Below, piece after piece: positions 10,501 to 20,500 of a DNA stretch of 64,000 bases (position 1 is its first letter; each line of letters opens with the position of its first letter). The notes beneath the pieces were generated by a model. It was not told the DNA's origin and ran no database searches. It saw only the letters and a list, made by a program, of their open reading frames with translations. The position numbers were made by a program, and so were the translations under genes. This DNA is from Hyaloperonospora brassicae (lineage: Eukaryota > Oomycota > Peronosporomycetes > Peronosporales > Peronosporaceae). Location: the NCBI GenBank assembly GCA_947650285.1, contig CANTFL010001352.1, forward strand, positions 310,001 through 374,000, written 5' to 3'.

Positions 10501-11279
10501 TGGTCTTGCACTATTTCAAGAGCATCGAGTCGTGTGGTGAAGTGGATGCAGTGCCCTCTGCAGCGGATGTAGCATCTGGCCGTATCATCTATTCGCTCTA
10601 CCGGATGCTGACGTACTTGTCGAAGGTGAACGTGGACGAGTGGCCTGCAATATTTGGCGCTCCGCTTCAGACGCTTCAGGGCGACCAAAGAGCTCAAGCG
10701 GCATGGAGCCGCGCGATGGAAGACGTGATGCAGTCATGCTCGGCTGTGATGGTCAAGTACCCTCGCGTTGCGCAAGGTCTGAGCAGGGCAACTCGGTTGA
10801 ATCTGTCGGACCATCTCGAAGCCATCTCTGCACTGATTGAGCCACGAGTCGACCCAACGTACAGCGCTTCTTCTGTACGTGCTGCCGCGATAGTTTCCAG
10901 TCACGTCGAATGGAGTTTAGTGCATTCGCTGGCACTGTGCGACAAGCTTCGACACGCTGCTGCGCTGCGGGTAACCCGAGCCGACAATGACGACAGGAGC
11001 ACTGAGGAAGACGATCCTGCCAGACGTGTCTTTTTCTCGTGTGCGCCAAGTGTCGTTGCTCGCCGCATTGACGTGACGACTTCATCGCTGGAGATACTTC
11101 GCGACGTCATGACGAAGACGGGCGATGCGAGCAAAGCTGCGGAACGCGATGTCGCTCATGACGCTACGAGTTGTCACGTCGAGAGTGAAGACGACGGTGC
11201 GTGGGACTTGAATCAGTCGCGGATCGACATGCAATGGGAAGTGGACGCACCCGACGGACGTAGCGATGTTGTTGATTAG
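7587..11279 (+). CDS. Polynucleotide-kinase / 2H-phosphoesterase-like RNA-repair protein
   Basis: A single 1230-codon frame starts at an ATG in a good context (CCATGG). From residue ~270 there is a P-loop kinase domain of the N4BP2/tRNA-ligase-kinase kind: Walker A RGIPGSGKST near 275, SADLHF near 306, the YVFNGKELSAAHGKCKDDYR block, and RRNAHGVP near 405. It is followed by a 2H phosphoesterase-like domain with the two diagnostic His motifs, HVTLFY (~480) and HVTLST (~534). The kinase family phosphorylates polynucleotide 5' ends, and 2H proteins open cyclic phosphates, so end-healing of RNA is the natural inference. No KxDG ligase motif was found in the N-terminal 260 residues, which are Arg/Ser-rich and then helical. 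About 600 C-terminal residues are unassigned. Confidence 0.72.
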   Translation: MAWRTAARRGARRSSTSTQSSSSRGRGSRRRAPTELADPDVARGIDQSALRVRVALELCSVHHDAKSLRDVCVDFERTFDAHRSAAVTARHDVRVELLECGLNKWQHVVELQRVLAALKRLEENGEQLELQVETMLQQDVKKNEWKLSVGFTRASEDAIWRIANSLILRLKSCEVLAMKLLPTHRLVVPLLSSSEERSDVEHDKYQWKGRLTWSQVTLDAAVGDQREEIQRVVLQPIDAAKRAFSVAEMRYPGLADLVDDMLRSNVGSGKPVVVIMRGIPGSGKSTLGRELEALCGHKRVAFTMCSADLHFATPRGYVFNGKELSAAHGKCKDDYRRAVTGAISEGNKQSSCYQHVVLVENTSTQKWEYAPYEDIAQSFGCRVHIVEMKCPDVLTALRMGRRNAHGVPPLKVVSMYLRWEEDTRAHSFTPQFEHGLLSANPVSDGDVGNLIYVGLFLDEKSRTELAARIPAAHVNKYADHVTLFYQPNLQYVRDVELSALGSVRGVEVVQDDRGQALRVEVDRNLHLQRRNKIPHVTLSTAHRVKPVYSNDLLSISSAKRAAVDPPLDLKARVGAVFSVEEEQVVTTTSPFAVDDSAYDSSRTHRDVDNDVSPQRSNAAKSKLFILHVRECDFAKDTGETRTKLRGMAQVLYQMGSGCKARLLCIRKSQTSPLSVSALMKRVQSRFLLSATQSFDDVVSFCEPVSSNAFDETICKYLDTANFGLYKQVTILTTDAEVLQRPLSEVRCFQDSALSVSWIGQECAVSRDKRMLEFPCTSMSAMLDSLGINVEERTRSVILRGISAIEEAWTRVSAVKGDGALHRIDTTIMSMSSPVIGLCLVLPSGTSFSEEATLQEKLLSELRGACSVRHVVCDSSVPDRFYFSLCTASSYTPVFCVQMSSPSKDCGGAVDKSAAVQLECWQHQLQASRELCDTEPYSVMTVLVRAILSSRCSSLLPSECQLSSLVNLISEHLVLHYFKSIESCGEVDAVPSAADVASGRIIYSLYRMLTYLSKVNVDEWPAIFGAPLQTLQGDQRAQAAWSRAMEDVMQSCSAVMVKYPRVAQGLSRATRLNLSDHLEAISALIEPRVDPTYSASSVRAAAIVSSHVEWSLVHSLALCDKLRHAAALRVTRADNDDRSTEEDDPARRVFFSCAPSVVARRIDVTTSSLEILRDVMTKTGDASKAAERDVAHDATSCHVESEDDGAWDLNQSRIDMQWEVDAPDGRSDVVD

Positions 11280-11399
11280 GACAGCGGACGTGGTAGTTAT
11301 GGGATACGTTTGTGCTCGTTTGCATACCATCTAATCGAGCGGTGACTCATTTGCATGTGCCGATTCAGGCGCAGCGGCACATTTACAGCACAACAACAC

Positions 11400-11557
11400 C
11401 CTACTACCACTACTACGACTACGACTACTAGTACCACTACGACTACTACTACGGTTACAACTACGACTACTACGACTACTACTAGTAGTACTATGACTTC
11501 TACGACTACTACTACGATTACAACAACAACAACAACTACTACGACGACTAGGACTAC
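11400..11557 (+). repeat. Imperfect ACT/ACG trinucleotide array
   Basis: About 155 bp of nearly pure ACN triplets (ACT, ACG, ACA, with a few TAGT/ATG interruptions) lie in the intergenic gap 11280-11817. One frame would encode a poly-Thr tract of some 60 residues, but it lacks a supported gene around it. Further right in the same gap there is a (TC)n run at about 11744-11765, some 50 bp ahead of the next ATG. Confidence 0.85.
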
Positions 11558-11817
11558 TTCACACGCTCGGCCTTTCCATGTCTCGTGCGCCCATCGCCCC
11601 TTCAGCGTGTAGCGCTGCGACAAGCCGTCGCTCTGAATGTACCGAGTTCTCTACCGGTACATTCACCGGCCGCCGCTCTTGAGCTTTGTATGGCCCGTGG
11701 GCCGCACTCGTTTGCGTGACGATCGCCCGCGTGTCGCGCGCGCGCTCTCTCTCTCTCTCTCTCTCGTCGCGCCCGTGTGCACAGCGGCTGCATTCGACCG
11801 TCTCGCGCGTCTCGGGA

Positions 11818-14800
11818 ATGGAGCCCGCCGTCATGGCCATGCAGACGCTCTGCGAGCGCTCGTGGGAGCTGCGGCCGCTCTGCGAGACGTTACTCGGCCG
11901 CCTCGTGGCGATCTGCGGCTACACGGACCACTTCCGGCCGCCACCGGAGCGCCTGTCGTCCGAAGGGACCGCCCCGGCCGCCACTGCGCTGCAGTGGCCC
12001 GTGCAAGTCGATGCTGCGCTGTCGCGCTTTACGCTGTTGCTCGAGCGCCTCGCCGCGACCGAAAGCGCCGTGTTCCGCCTCGCCGGCGCCCCGTCTTCCG
12101 TCTGTGAGCTGCGCGTGCTGCACGTGTGGATGGACGCGGCGTTCCGCGGGCTGCACGCTGAGCACGTGGACCCGAGCGCCGGCTGGGCGCAGCAGTGGGA
12201 AGAAGCGCTCGAGCGCGTGGAGAACGCGCTGCTGGTGGCGGCGCAAGGGCAGGTGGACGCTGTTGCCGAGCGCTCGGACAATGAGCAGCGGGAGATGATC
12301 GCTGTGGTGAAGTTTGCGTTCAAGCGCGTGCAGGACGTGACGAGATGGAGCGAGAAGAAGAAGAAGAAGAAGAGGAGGAGCAGCAGCAGCAGCAGCAGCA
12401 GCTCAATCGCAGCTATGTCAGCAGTCGCGACGGTGCAGCTGAGGAAGAGGAGGGGGAGGAAGAAGAGGCTGCAAAAGAGGGGGAAGCAGAGCTCTTGCCG
12501 GATCATGAAGAGTCGTTGCGGGTGCTGTTTCGGAGACTGGTTCGTGTCTGCGGCGTCGAGGTGCCCGTGCTGCCGTCGTGGTTCTTATCGCCTGCTGAAG
12601 TAGCTCTTTGCCCTAGCGCGCGGTTCCGCGGCGGGCCACACTGTCAAATCACAAGTGCTAGCTGGATGCACAGTCGAGGGCAGCGATCGAGTGGTGTGCA
12701 GCGACTCCTGATCAAACACTATGTCGCTGCTAATGGAGCAGAAGCAGAGCTGGAGACATCTCTCGCGCAAGCTGTGAAAGCTGTGCAGCGCGAGACTGAA
12801 CTACTTCGTGACGTGGTGTGCCACCCGCATGTCCTGCAGTTAGCAGGAGCGTCAACTTTTGGTCTACAGCCATTTGTGGCATTCGTGAGTCCATGGGCAG
12901 CTCCGGAGACTGGGACAGCAACGGTGATATCGCTGGAAGACTATCTATATCTGTCGGTGGACCATGGACGTCAGCTCGTGCGCTTGCTTGCCCAAGCTGC
13001 TACGGGACTGCAGAGCTTGCACGAAGCATCGTTGGTACACGGTGACATTCGCTGCGCGAACATTTTGGTCGGAGATGATGGCCAAGCCAGGCTATCCAAT
13101 CTGCGCTCCTTCTCGCTATCGCGTGTTGCAGCGGATTCTGAAGAGGCTCCGCCCTTTGTACCCCATTCAGGGTCACTCAGGTGGCAGGCGCCGGAGTTAC
13201 TAAAAGATCATCCGAAGGCTGCGTTGGCTTCAGACATTTACGCGTTTGGAATGACATTACTGGAGGCTCTATCGGAGGACTTACCGTATGGATTTCTGTC
13301 TGACGAAGAAGTGCGGGGGCGAGTTTTAGCAGGCAAAATGCCTCCTCCTCCGGTCGGAGCAGAAGATAATATATGGTCATTAGTTGAAGCCATGTGTGAT
13401 CCTGATCAGGCCGCCAGACCTGACATAAACACAGTTGTGGAGGAGCTACATGCCTTAGCAGAAGAAGAGCACGAGCGCGATGGTGATGACAAGAATTTCG
13501 AAGACGCGTCGATGCCTGCACTACCGTTACATCGAGCCTCCAGTGCAGACCACTTACGCATGGCGGCTTCGCCTTATTTACCGACGACCAAACCCGCATC
13601 GAATGCGCCAGAGCTTATCAGACAGCCGAGTATCTCTGCAGGCAATCTAGCAACAAAGTTCGGGGCCATTGGGTTTTCCGATCGTGAGCTTCCGGAGTCA
13701 CTGCGACCGATTGAATTTGGATCAGCAACCGCGACCGTAGCAGTCGTGGAACTGCGCCAAAAATGGTTGGGGGTGAAGATTAATTCGATCGGGAACCGTG
13801 TGGTAGTAAGCAAATTCTTGCGAACTGAGTCCGGCGCAGCTGGAGAGATTGAGGCTTCAGGACGCGTGAAGCGTGGTGATGTCATCGTTGCGATCAACGG
13901 CCAGAACGTCTGTGGCCTTGACCGCCTTCAAATCAGTGCTATTGTCCAAAGCTCGCCTCGGCCTCTTGACATATCGTTTAAGCGTGATCCATACCTACTG
14001 ACGGACTCATTTCGTTTCCGCGGGCTACTTATCGACCCACGCTGGCGTGATCGCGGATCGGCTCTGCCTTTGCCAGGGTCGTTGAGTCACGTACTAACCA
14101 GCAGTGGTGAAAGCATCGATCACGAGACAGAGGCTAGCAGCGCTACTGATCCATTCTCCATTGAAATATGGTTCTCGCTAGCTGAGCTTGGGGATACGTT
14201 TCTAGGCGGTGTTTTGCTAGGAGCTCAAGATCTACCGTTTCAGGAGACTAGCGATGCTAGCGGTTGGCCATACGCCTATCAGCAGTTGTTTTCCGTCGAC
14301 CCGTTGGGCAACCTGTGGTGCTCGTTGCTCAACCGTCCTGGTCCGGTATGTGTGGCTCGTGAGCTGGTGCCTAACCACTGGTATCATCTCGTAGCAACGT
14401 ACGGCGGTGACGCTGGACCGGACTGCGTGGATTTTACGAGGAATGACCAGCCGGAGCAACTGCTGACTGTTTACCTGAATGGAGAGCCGCGTTTGTCGGA
14501 CACTGGTGCTTTGCTTGAAGATTGGGCAAAGTTGCGGCACGTGAATGTCGGGTCAGGCTGTATCAGCGGTCTCGCGCCAGCCAAACCGGAGCCGCACTTT
14601 TCCGGTTGGTTTGGCTTTAGTGGCCTTGTGTTTGACTTGCGCGTGTGGCGGCGCAAAGAGCTCAACAGCTCTCAGGTGCAGCTGCTTTTCCGCGGCAGCA
14701 GCGAGTTTGTTGACGAGCCGAGCTATTCCCTCCGCCACGACTTGCTCAGTGAAGCAATTGACCAGGGATCGGACACGAGTGCAAGTAGACGTTCAAGCGC

Positions 14801-14891
14801 TACTGCAGTTGCCAGGTTACAAGGCCCACCGTTTGCCGAACTCGTGCGCACGACGCGGCCTCGTCAGGTTGGCGCCCACGTGTACAGCTAA
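11818..14891 (+). CDS. TKL-type pseudokinase with PDZ and LamG-like domains; frame break near 12340-12385
   Basis: Two overlapping frames make up one gene. The N-terminal part starts at ATG 11818 and is coding-like up to FKRVQDVTRW (~12345); the rest is in another frame from about 12345 to 14891. The switch falls in a GAA/CAG microsatellite. It could be an indel, an assembly error or a short intron (GTGACG donor at 12337 with one of several CAG acceptors), though such an intron would lack a pyrimidine tract. The kinase domain (about 12690-13470) keeps HGDIRCANILV and APELL, but DFG is replaced by SNLRS and no clear glycine loop is present, so it is probably inactive. It is followed by a PDZ-like domain (about 13710-13995, WLGVKI ... 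GDVIVAINGQNV) and a concanavalin/LamG-like domain (about 14150-14690, FSIEIWFS, NHWYHLVATY, VYLNGEP). Confidence 0.75.
12350..12403 (+). repeat. GAA then CAG microsatellite inside the kinase gene
   Basis: A run of GAA/GAG triplets passes directly into about seven CAG triplets. In the downstream frame they read as Glu then Gln, in the upstream frame as Lys/Arg then Ser. This is where the two coding frames of the kinase gene must be joined. Confidence 0.85.
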
Positions 14892-15041
14892 GGCTTATTG
14901 TGGAAGCAGGAGACCGAGTTGTACTTGTCGGCACGACTGAGAGGAAGCGTAACTTTGGATGGCAAGTTGACGTTCTTTGCTCGAGGTGATGTGCAGAGGA
15001 CGAGCAGTTTCAAGCGGATGCCACAACTCATGCTGAGATAG
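14892..15041 (+). other. In-frame extension behind the kinase-gene stop
   Basis: After the TAA at 14889-14891 the same frame stays open for 49 codons to a TAG at 15039-15041, with protein-like content (LYLSARLRGSVTLDGKL, FFARGDVQR). Another frame across the same DNA also looks protein-like (GDRVVLVGTTERKRNFGW). The stop may be genuine and the rest a relic, or a short intron may remove it. An ATAAA-type poly(A) signal cluster follows at about 15050-15080. Confidence 0.35.
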
Positions 15042-16273
15042 ACGAGAATAAATTGTCCGGGGAAATAAAAACTATAAATAATGAGCACGGCAAACGAACA
15101 ATTGCGCGTCAGAACGACAGAAATGAAAAACACACCACGGATGTGTACGATGCGCACGACCGTCGTACAAGTAGGCACATGCCTGGCACCGTTCCTGTGT
15201 AATTTACGTATCGCTGCATTCTCCATCTATTTTTCGATTGTTCACAAATCTTTGCGACTGTTTTCGTCGACAGTCATCATGCGAGAGGAATCAACTGCGT
15301 CGACTCTTCATCCCATGCTCTTATGATGTCGTCATTCAGTCATCTGTACAACTACAGACGTTCTCTTGTCCTCATTCAGCTTCGATTAATCTCACATGGT
15401 TTTCACGTGTAGCTGACGCCCATGACGGTGTCGCCAAGTTTCGCAATGAAGAGACAGTGAAGTGTCAAAGTGTCGCTTTACGATGCCGTAGTAAATGATA
15501 TACCGAAACGACACAAGGCAGCAAAAGAAGACAGATGGACAAAGGCAGCAAGAGGAGACAACATACTGGAGAGTTGGTGGACGGGTTGGTGCTGATGCAG
15601 TGAGTCCCACAGGTCTTGTGAAGGCATTGAAGAGCAAGTTCATGATCTGCTGGACGTAAAGCCATCGATAAGTATTGACTGGCTGTAACATCGGTAGTAG
15701 GTAGCAAGTGAAGCTACGACTGAAAGGAAGTCGTGCACGAGGCCTTTGTGTAGGAGTAGATCTTGTAAAGAAAGATGGAAGGTGACATTCAGTCAGCTAC
15801 TCCAGTGTCACCTATCCGAATAGCTACTCCAGTTCTCCAACGTTATCGAGCTCTGTATAAATGCACAAAGAGCAGTCAGAGAGGTCCTCACAAACTCTAG
15901 CTAAGCCAACGTTGACATGGTCGCAACTTTCTGTGCCATTGCTTGGGTTGATACAGACGAGGAAAGGCGTTCGGTCGAATGACAAACAGTGTCCAGCATT
16001 GATGCCAAGCAGCTTGAAGACGTCCGTAAGCTCTCGAACACAAAATCTGAAATCAACTGACAGATGTAAATGACAACATGGTTTCCAAAACGTGTCTATG
16101 ACTGACCTACCTCGCTAATTATTTATCTTTTGACTCGATAAAGTCAACGCTTTTCGTGGTGTCACATCTGCTTGTTCGTTCAGTACCTATTTGGTTGCTT
16201 CCCTGACCACGTCGAGGAACGGCAATAGACTTTTCGTAGCTGCTGTGCTCGTCTGCCGCTTCCTGTACCATAA
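15042..16273. other. Intergenic, no supported gene
   Basis: Only short overlapping frames. A near-repeat AGCTACTCCAGT appears twice around 15795-15835, and a TATA-like TGTATAAATG sits at about 15853. No known element was recognised. Confidence 0.4.
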
Positions 16274-16699
16274 CGCCACAAGAAAAAAAGGCGGGAGCAG
16301 CCAGCTCTGCTTTCAGAAGAAGAAGAAGAAGAAGACGAAGAAGAAGAAGATGTAGTAGTTGGCTAGGAATGGCACATTTGCACGCTGACACGCAAAGTGG
16401 GACGCGCTTATAGAGTGAACATTGATGGCGAAGCGTTACGGGCTTATGGAGTGTACCGATCGCCAGCAAAGAAGCTGCAAATGGTGGAAGTGATCGGATG
16501 CGGCCGTCTGGAAGCTGTGGTGATGCATGCAGCATTGCTATCAGCAGTGGGGGATACAATGCAAACGAGCGCAAGTGTTCCAGTCTTCTCGATTTACTTT
16601 GAACACGCAGCACAATATGCCATACCTTTGTTTGCTGCATTCGTGACTCAGTCGGTGCGTGAACAAAGACAATCGCGTCCTAGAGGGTCTGTATCATAG
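16274..16699 (+). pseudogene. Possible Alba-like relic with an in-frame TAG
   Basis: The frame opens after a TAA at 16271, reads a basic stretch (KKKRREQP), then an acidic run from a (GAA)n array at about 16316-16351, meets a TAG at 16364-16366 and continues to 16699. Behind the TAG the product has the feel of an Alba domain: a beta strand YRVNIDGEALRAYGVY, then LQMVEVIGCGRLEAVVM with the G-x-GR element after a helix. Alba proteins are small nucleic-acid binders. No splice pair was found that removes the stop without making an impossibly short intron. The family call is tentative; the opposite strand has a 173-codon frame that looks like a shadow. Confidence 0.3.
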
Positions 16700-17525
16700 G
16701 AGCAAGAGTTGTGCTGGATAACAGGCGTCATATCGAAGAATAAGTGATCACGGAGCACAAAAATGGTCTGACGCCGCCACCCACGGCCGAATTGCTGCTG
16801 TGTGTGCATGGATGTTTATGACAAAGATATACCTGCAACGTGAGCACACGCGTGTATAAATATTGACGATCGGACGTAAAGTATACATCGCTGGTATTTT
16901 ACGTATCTATGAGTTTGTTTGGTGCACTTTACATTTCATTCAATCACTTACTCCATTTTATCGACGCGTTGTACAGCTTTAATCACGTTGCGATGGTTTT
17001 TACTACCCGTAATTATTTGGTGTTGCTCTTTCCGCGATGCTAAATTACTTACGCACCCGTCGTCGTCGTCACAAATATCAAACACGGACACGCCGCAGAC
17101 TATTTCCGACGCAACTCCTCCGTCTTTGCGAGTCGACCTGGACCACTTTCTCGGTCCTCTCGTAGCGTGTCCCACACCAACAGCGGCCTCCCGCACCCGC
17201 GACAAAGGGTCCGCCGCACCAGTCAGTGTACGTTGTGGCGACAGAAAAGAGACGACGACTGTTCTCCGCGCCGCCGCCGCCCGGTCCCACGTCTCACGCG
17301 CCCTCAAATGTCGCACGCGCGTTCCCAACTGCAGCAGACTAAGTACGTTTCGATCCCTCGGTTCGTGTACTGTATTAACAGTTCCTCCTCCTCCTCCTCC
17401 TCCTCGTTGTTGTTATTGTTTTGGTGTTATTGTTGTTTTGGTGTTATTGGTAAAGTTATTGGGCAAAGCCGTTGACGGTCCGTACCACGTGAGACGCTGT
17501 GGGGGCACTGAAAGCAGAGGCAGAG
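16700..17525. other. Upstream region of the UBR gene
   Basis: A TATA-like TGTATAAATATTG lies at about 16852. From 17050 the sequence becomes GC-rich. A long frame (16919-17830) crosses it but has no domain and overlaps the start of the UBR gene, so the region is read as promoter and leader. Confidence 0.4.
17381..17450 (+). repeat. TCC array followed by GTTATTGTT-type repeat
   Basis: About eight TCC triplets are followed by repeated TGTTATTGTTTTGGTG units. This lies 75-145 bp before the UBR start codon, so it probably falls in its leader or core promoter. Confidence 0.75.
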
Positions 17526-20500
17526 ATGGCGACGCTCGCGACACCGGACGACCTGACAGCAGTGCGGCACCTGCTGCAGAAGACGCCCACCGACTGCCTC
17601 TGTGTAAATCTGATCCCGCGTCTGATGTCGAAGCTGCGACAGCTGTCGCGGGCCGGCAGCGCCGACAAGACGCCTGCCGTCCCTGTCGACGAAGTGGCTA
17701 CGTATCTGGACGCGATACTATTGGCTCGGGCCGACCGGCTCCTGCACGACGGGACTTGCGTCGACAGGGCTACACCTTTCCAGCACCCGGAGCGGCCTTT
17801 GCCCTTTGTGTCGAGAGACGCGTTGTTTGATCGAGTGAGGCCCCGAGAGAGCACTCGAGGGCTCTGTGGCTACTTGTTCCAGCGCCACGACCTTGCGTTC
17901 AACTGCAGGACGTGCGGCGCCGACGACACGTGTGTCTTGTGTGTCCAGTGCTTCCAGCATGGCAACCACGACGGCCACGATGTGTTGTTCCATCGGACGA
18001 GTCCAGGCGGGGTCTGTGATTGCGGAGACAGCGAAGCGTGGGCGCCAGAGGGGTTCTGTGTCCGTCATGGGCAACCAGCAGGAGACGCTGCTGCCCATTT
18101 GAACAGTACGGATGCAGAACTGTTGCCAGTCGAGGTTGTCCACGTAGCCGATGCGCTCTTTACAGCGATTGTGGGCTTTTTTGTGGAGATGGCCAAGCAA
18201 TCAATGCAGGTGTTCAATGCTGAGTTTGTCGATGAACAAGGACGACAGGTGCTTGATCGATTGTGGCTCGAGATACAAGAGCGTGGGGTTAGCTTGGAAG
18301 ATGGACAGCTGATGGAACGACAGTTTCATGTGAGAATAGCTAACGACGACGTACACTCGGACGAGGATTTGGTCCAATCTCTGTCTCGAAAACGAATTCT
18401 GAGGGCAAACGACCTCGTGCGTAGAATCGACGCGAACGGGTCGGAGATTGTAGCTCGAAACTTGGTGCTGCGCGACGCACTGACACTCATGCAGGCGCTA
18501 CAGCGTGAAGGTTGGCACGTGTGTGTGGTGCGGGACGATTTTGTACATGACGAAAACGTCTTGTTGCGGGTAGCACAGTGGGTGAGGACAGTTTGCTCAC
18601 TTTCCACACAGCTGCACGCGCTATTTTGTGAAAAGTTATTTGCTGTGGATGGCCAAGACGAAGAGCCGCTTCAGGTCATGTTTCTTTCGCACCCGTATTT
18701 CCGCAAAGATATCGTTCTGGAGCTATTTAAATTGTATCTGAAGCTACAGGGCGACAAAGATTCGAAGCTGCAGTTTTCGGTTGTTTTCTACAAAGTGTAC
18801 AGCCGTCTCATGCTCATGTACTTCAGTGGAATCGGAACGCGTAAAGAGTCGCTATTCCAATACGGCGTGCAAATTTTCACAACCCCTTCTATTGTGCATC
18901 ATTTGGCAAGCGTGGGTTTGTTGGACATGCTTTTGGAAAGTATTCACACGGCTCTTGAGATGGTGCAGGCCCCATCGCTACCGCCACCCCAGCATCAATG
19001 TGCTTCCCGCGCGCTTGACTGTGACCACCCACTGCTTGAATTCAAGCGGTACCACTATTTGTTTGAACATTTGGCCTATGTATTGGGTATACCAGCCATG
19101 TCGAGTGCCCTACTTCTCCGGCGTGATTTACTAGAGAAGCTTTTGCGGATGCTTGGACGAATCCAGGGCTTGGACCCTCAAGTGCGGATACAGAATGGTT
19201 GCGCGCATGTCACATACGAAAGCCAGTCTTGGATCACTGCATTTGACTTTCACGCTGGCGTAAGCAATATAATAACGCTCATGTCAAATGGGCTTCGCAA
19301 TCACGAAGCTGCGACCACGCAAACGCACACCAAGGATCGCGAACGTATGGTGTTGAACGTGCTGGAAGGAATTTTGCATCAGTTGGATCCGGCTGGTACA
19401 GCTGCTACTCAGTTGCAACTGTTTGTTCCACCGTGTGGCAGGTTGATGGGATTGGATTCCTCTTTTGCGGAGATACCTAAATATGACGTGTCGACACAAC
19501 CTGTGTCCTTCCACAACCCACTTCACAGTCTATTGAGTCGATTCTTGATCGAGAGCCTCTACCATAGCCCACCTCCTTCTTCCGGCACCGCGACGTCATG
19601 TGATGCAAGCTGGGGCGTACTTTTGGAGCGCTTGATGGTAAATGTGATACAACGAAGTGGAGCCAAGGATGAGAAGCAACTCTTGGGCGTTGAAGAGAAG
19701 AAGACCGTGCTGGCGTACAGTATTTTGGAATATCCACTGCGCTCCTTGGTGCTCTGTGCGCAGATTAGCTGTGATCTTTGGGTCCGCAACGGGCAGAAAA
19801 TGAAACGCCAATTAACGAGCTACACTTGCCCGCCCTGGTGCAGTAAGCTGCGCGACTTGGACTTATTCATTGTGCAAGTAATTGCAACAGTCGTGGGCTT
19901 TCCCAAACTTCTGACGATCTTTTTCGAGCGATTTGGTCTTTCCGAATGGCTCCTCTCGTGGAGTGATGCTACTGCTACTGACAAGAGCCTTGACACCTCG
20001 ACCCTAGAGCCATTCGCCAGCAATTCGGAGGACGAAAAGCAAGTAAGCATGCTGGAAGCTGCTCTTTTACAGCTAATCTGGATCGCTACTGAAGTCCCAC
20101 CTCCACTAGATGAGATCGAACAGCGTGACACGGTACTTCGTCGCGAAGTCATCCATCAGCTGAGCCAGCACCCTTGCCGGTTATCGGAATTGCTTGATCA
20201 GACCGCGTTTGTTGTTTCAACACCTTCTGGCGGCATATCAGCTGTGCATAAAGAGCAGCACGTTACCCGACTTGAGCGTATTTTGGACGAAGTGGCTGAT
20301 CAGCAGGTCAAACGTTCTGTCAATGTTGCTGCTTCAGGCGACGACAGGGACGACGAGGGCCGCATCGGAGACGGAGCGACGGGACCTATTGTGTATAATT
20401 TGAAAAAGGCATACTATACAGAGTACGATCCTTCCTTCTACCACATAAGCCGCCCTTGTCATGAGAGGGCACAATTTGCGCGGCAGGAGGCTTTGTTCAA

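Noticed and set aside
11355..11612. 85-aa poly-Thr ORF
   Set aside because: It exists only because the triplet repeat has no stops; no domain, signal peptide or conserved flank.
11637..12298. Two further plus-strand ORFs (156 and 173 aa) over the start of the kinase gene
   Set aside because: Arg/Ala-rich shadow frames of GC-rich coding DNA; the frame starting at 11818 has better composition and continues into the protein.
16119..16640. 173-aa minus-strand ORF with a poly-Leu tract
   Set aside because: The Leu run is the complement of the (GAA)n array, and the plus strand reads more like protein.
16919..17830. 303-aa plus-strand ORF upstream of and overlapping the UBR gene
   Set aside because: No domain, odd composition, and its end overlaps the well-supported UBR coding sequence in another frame.
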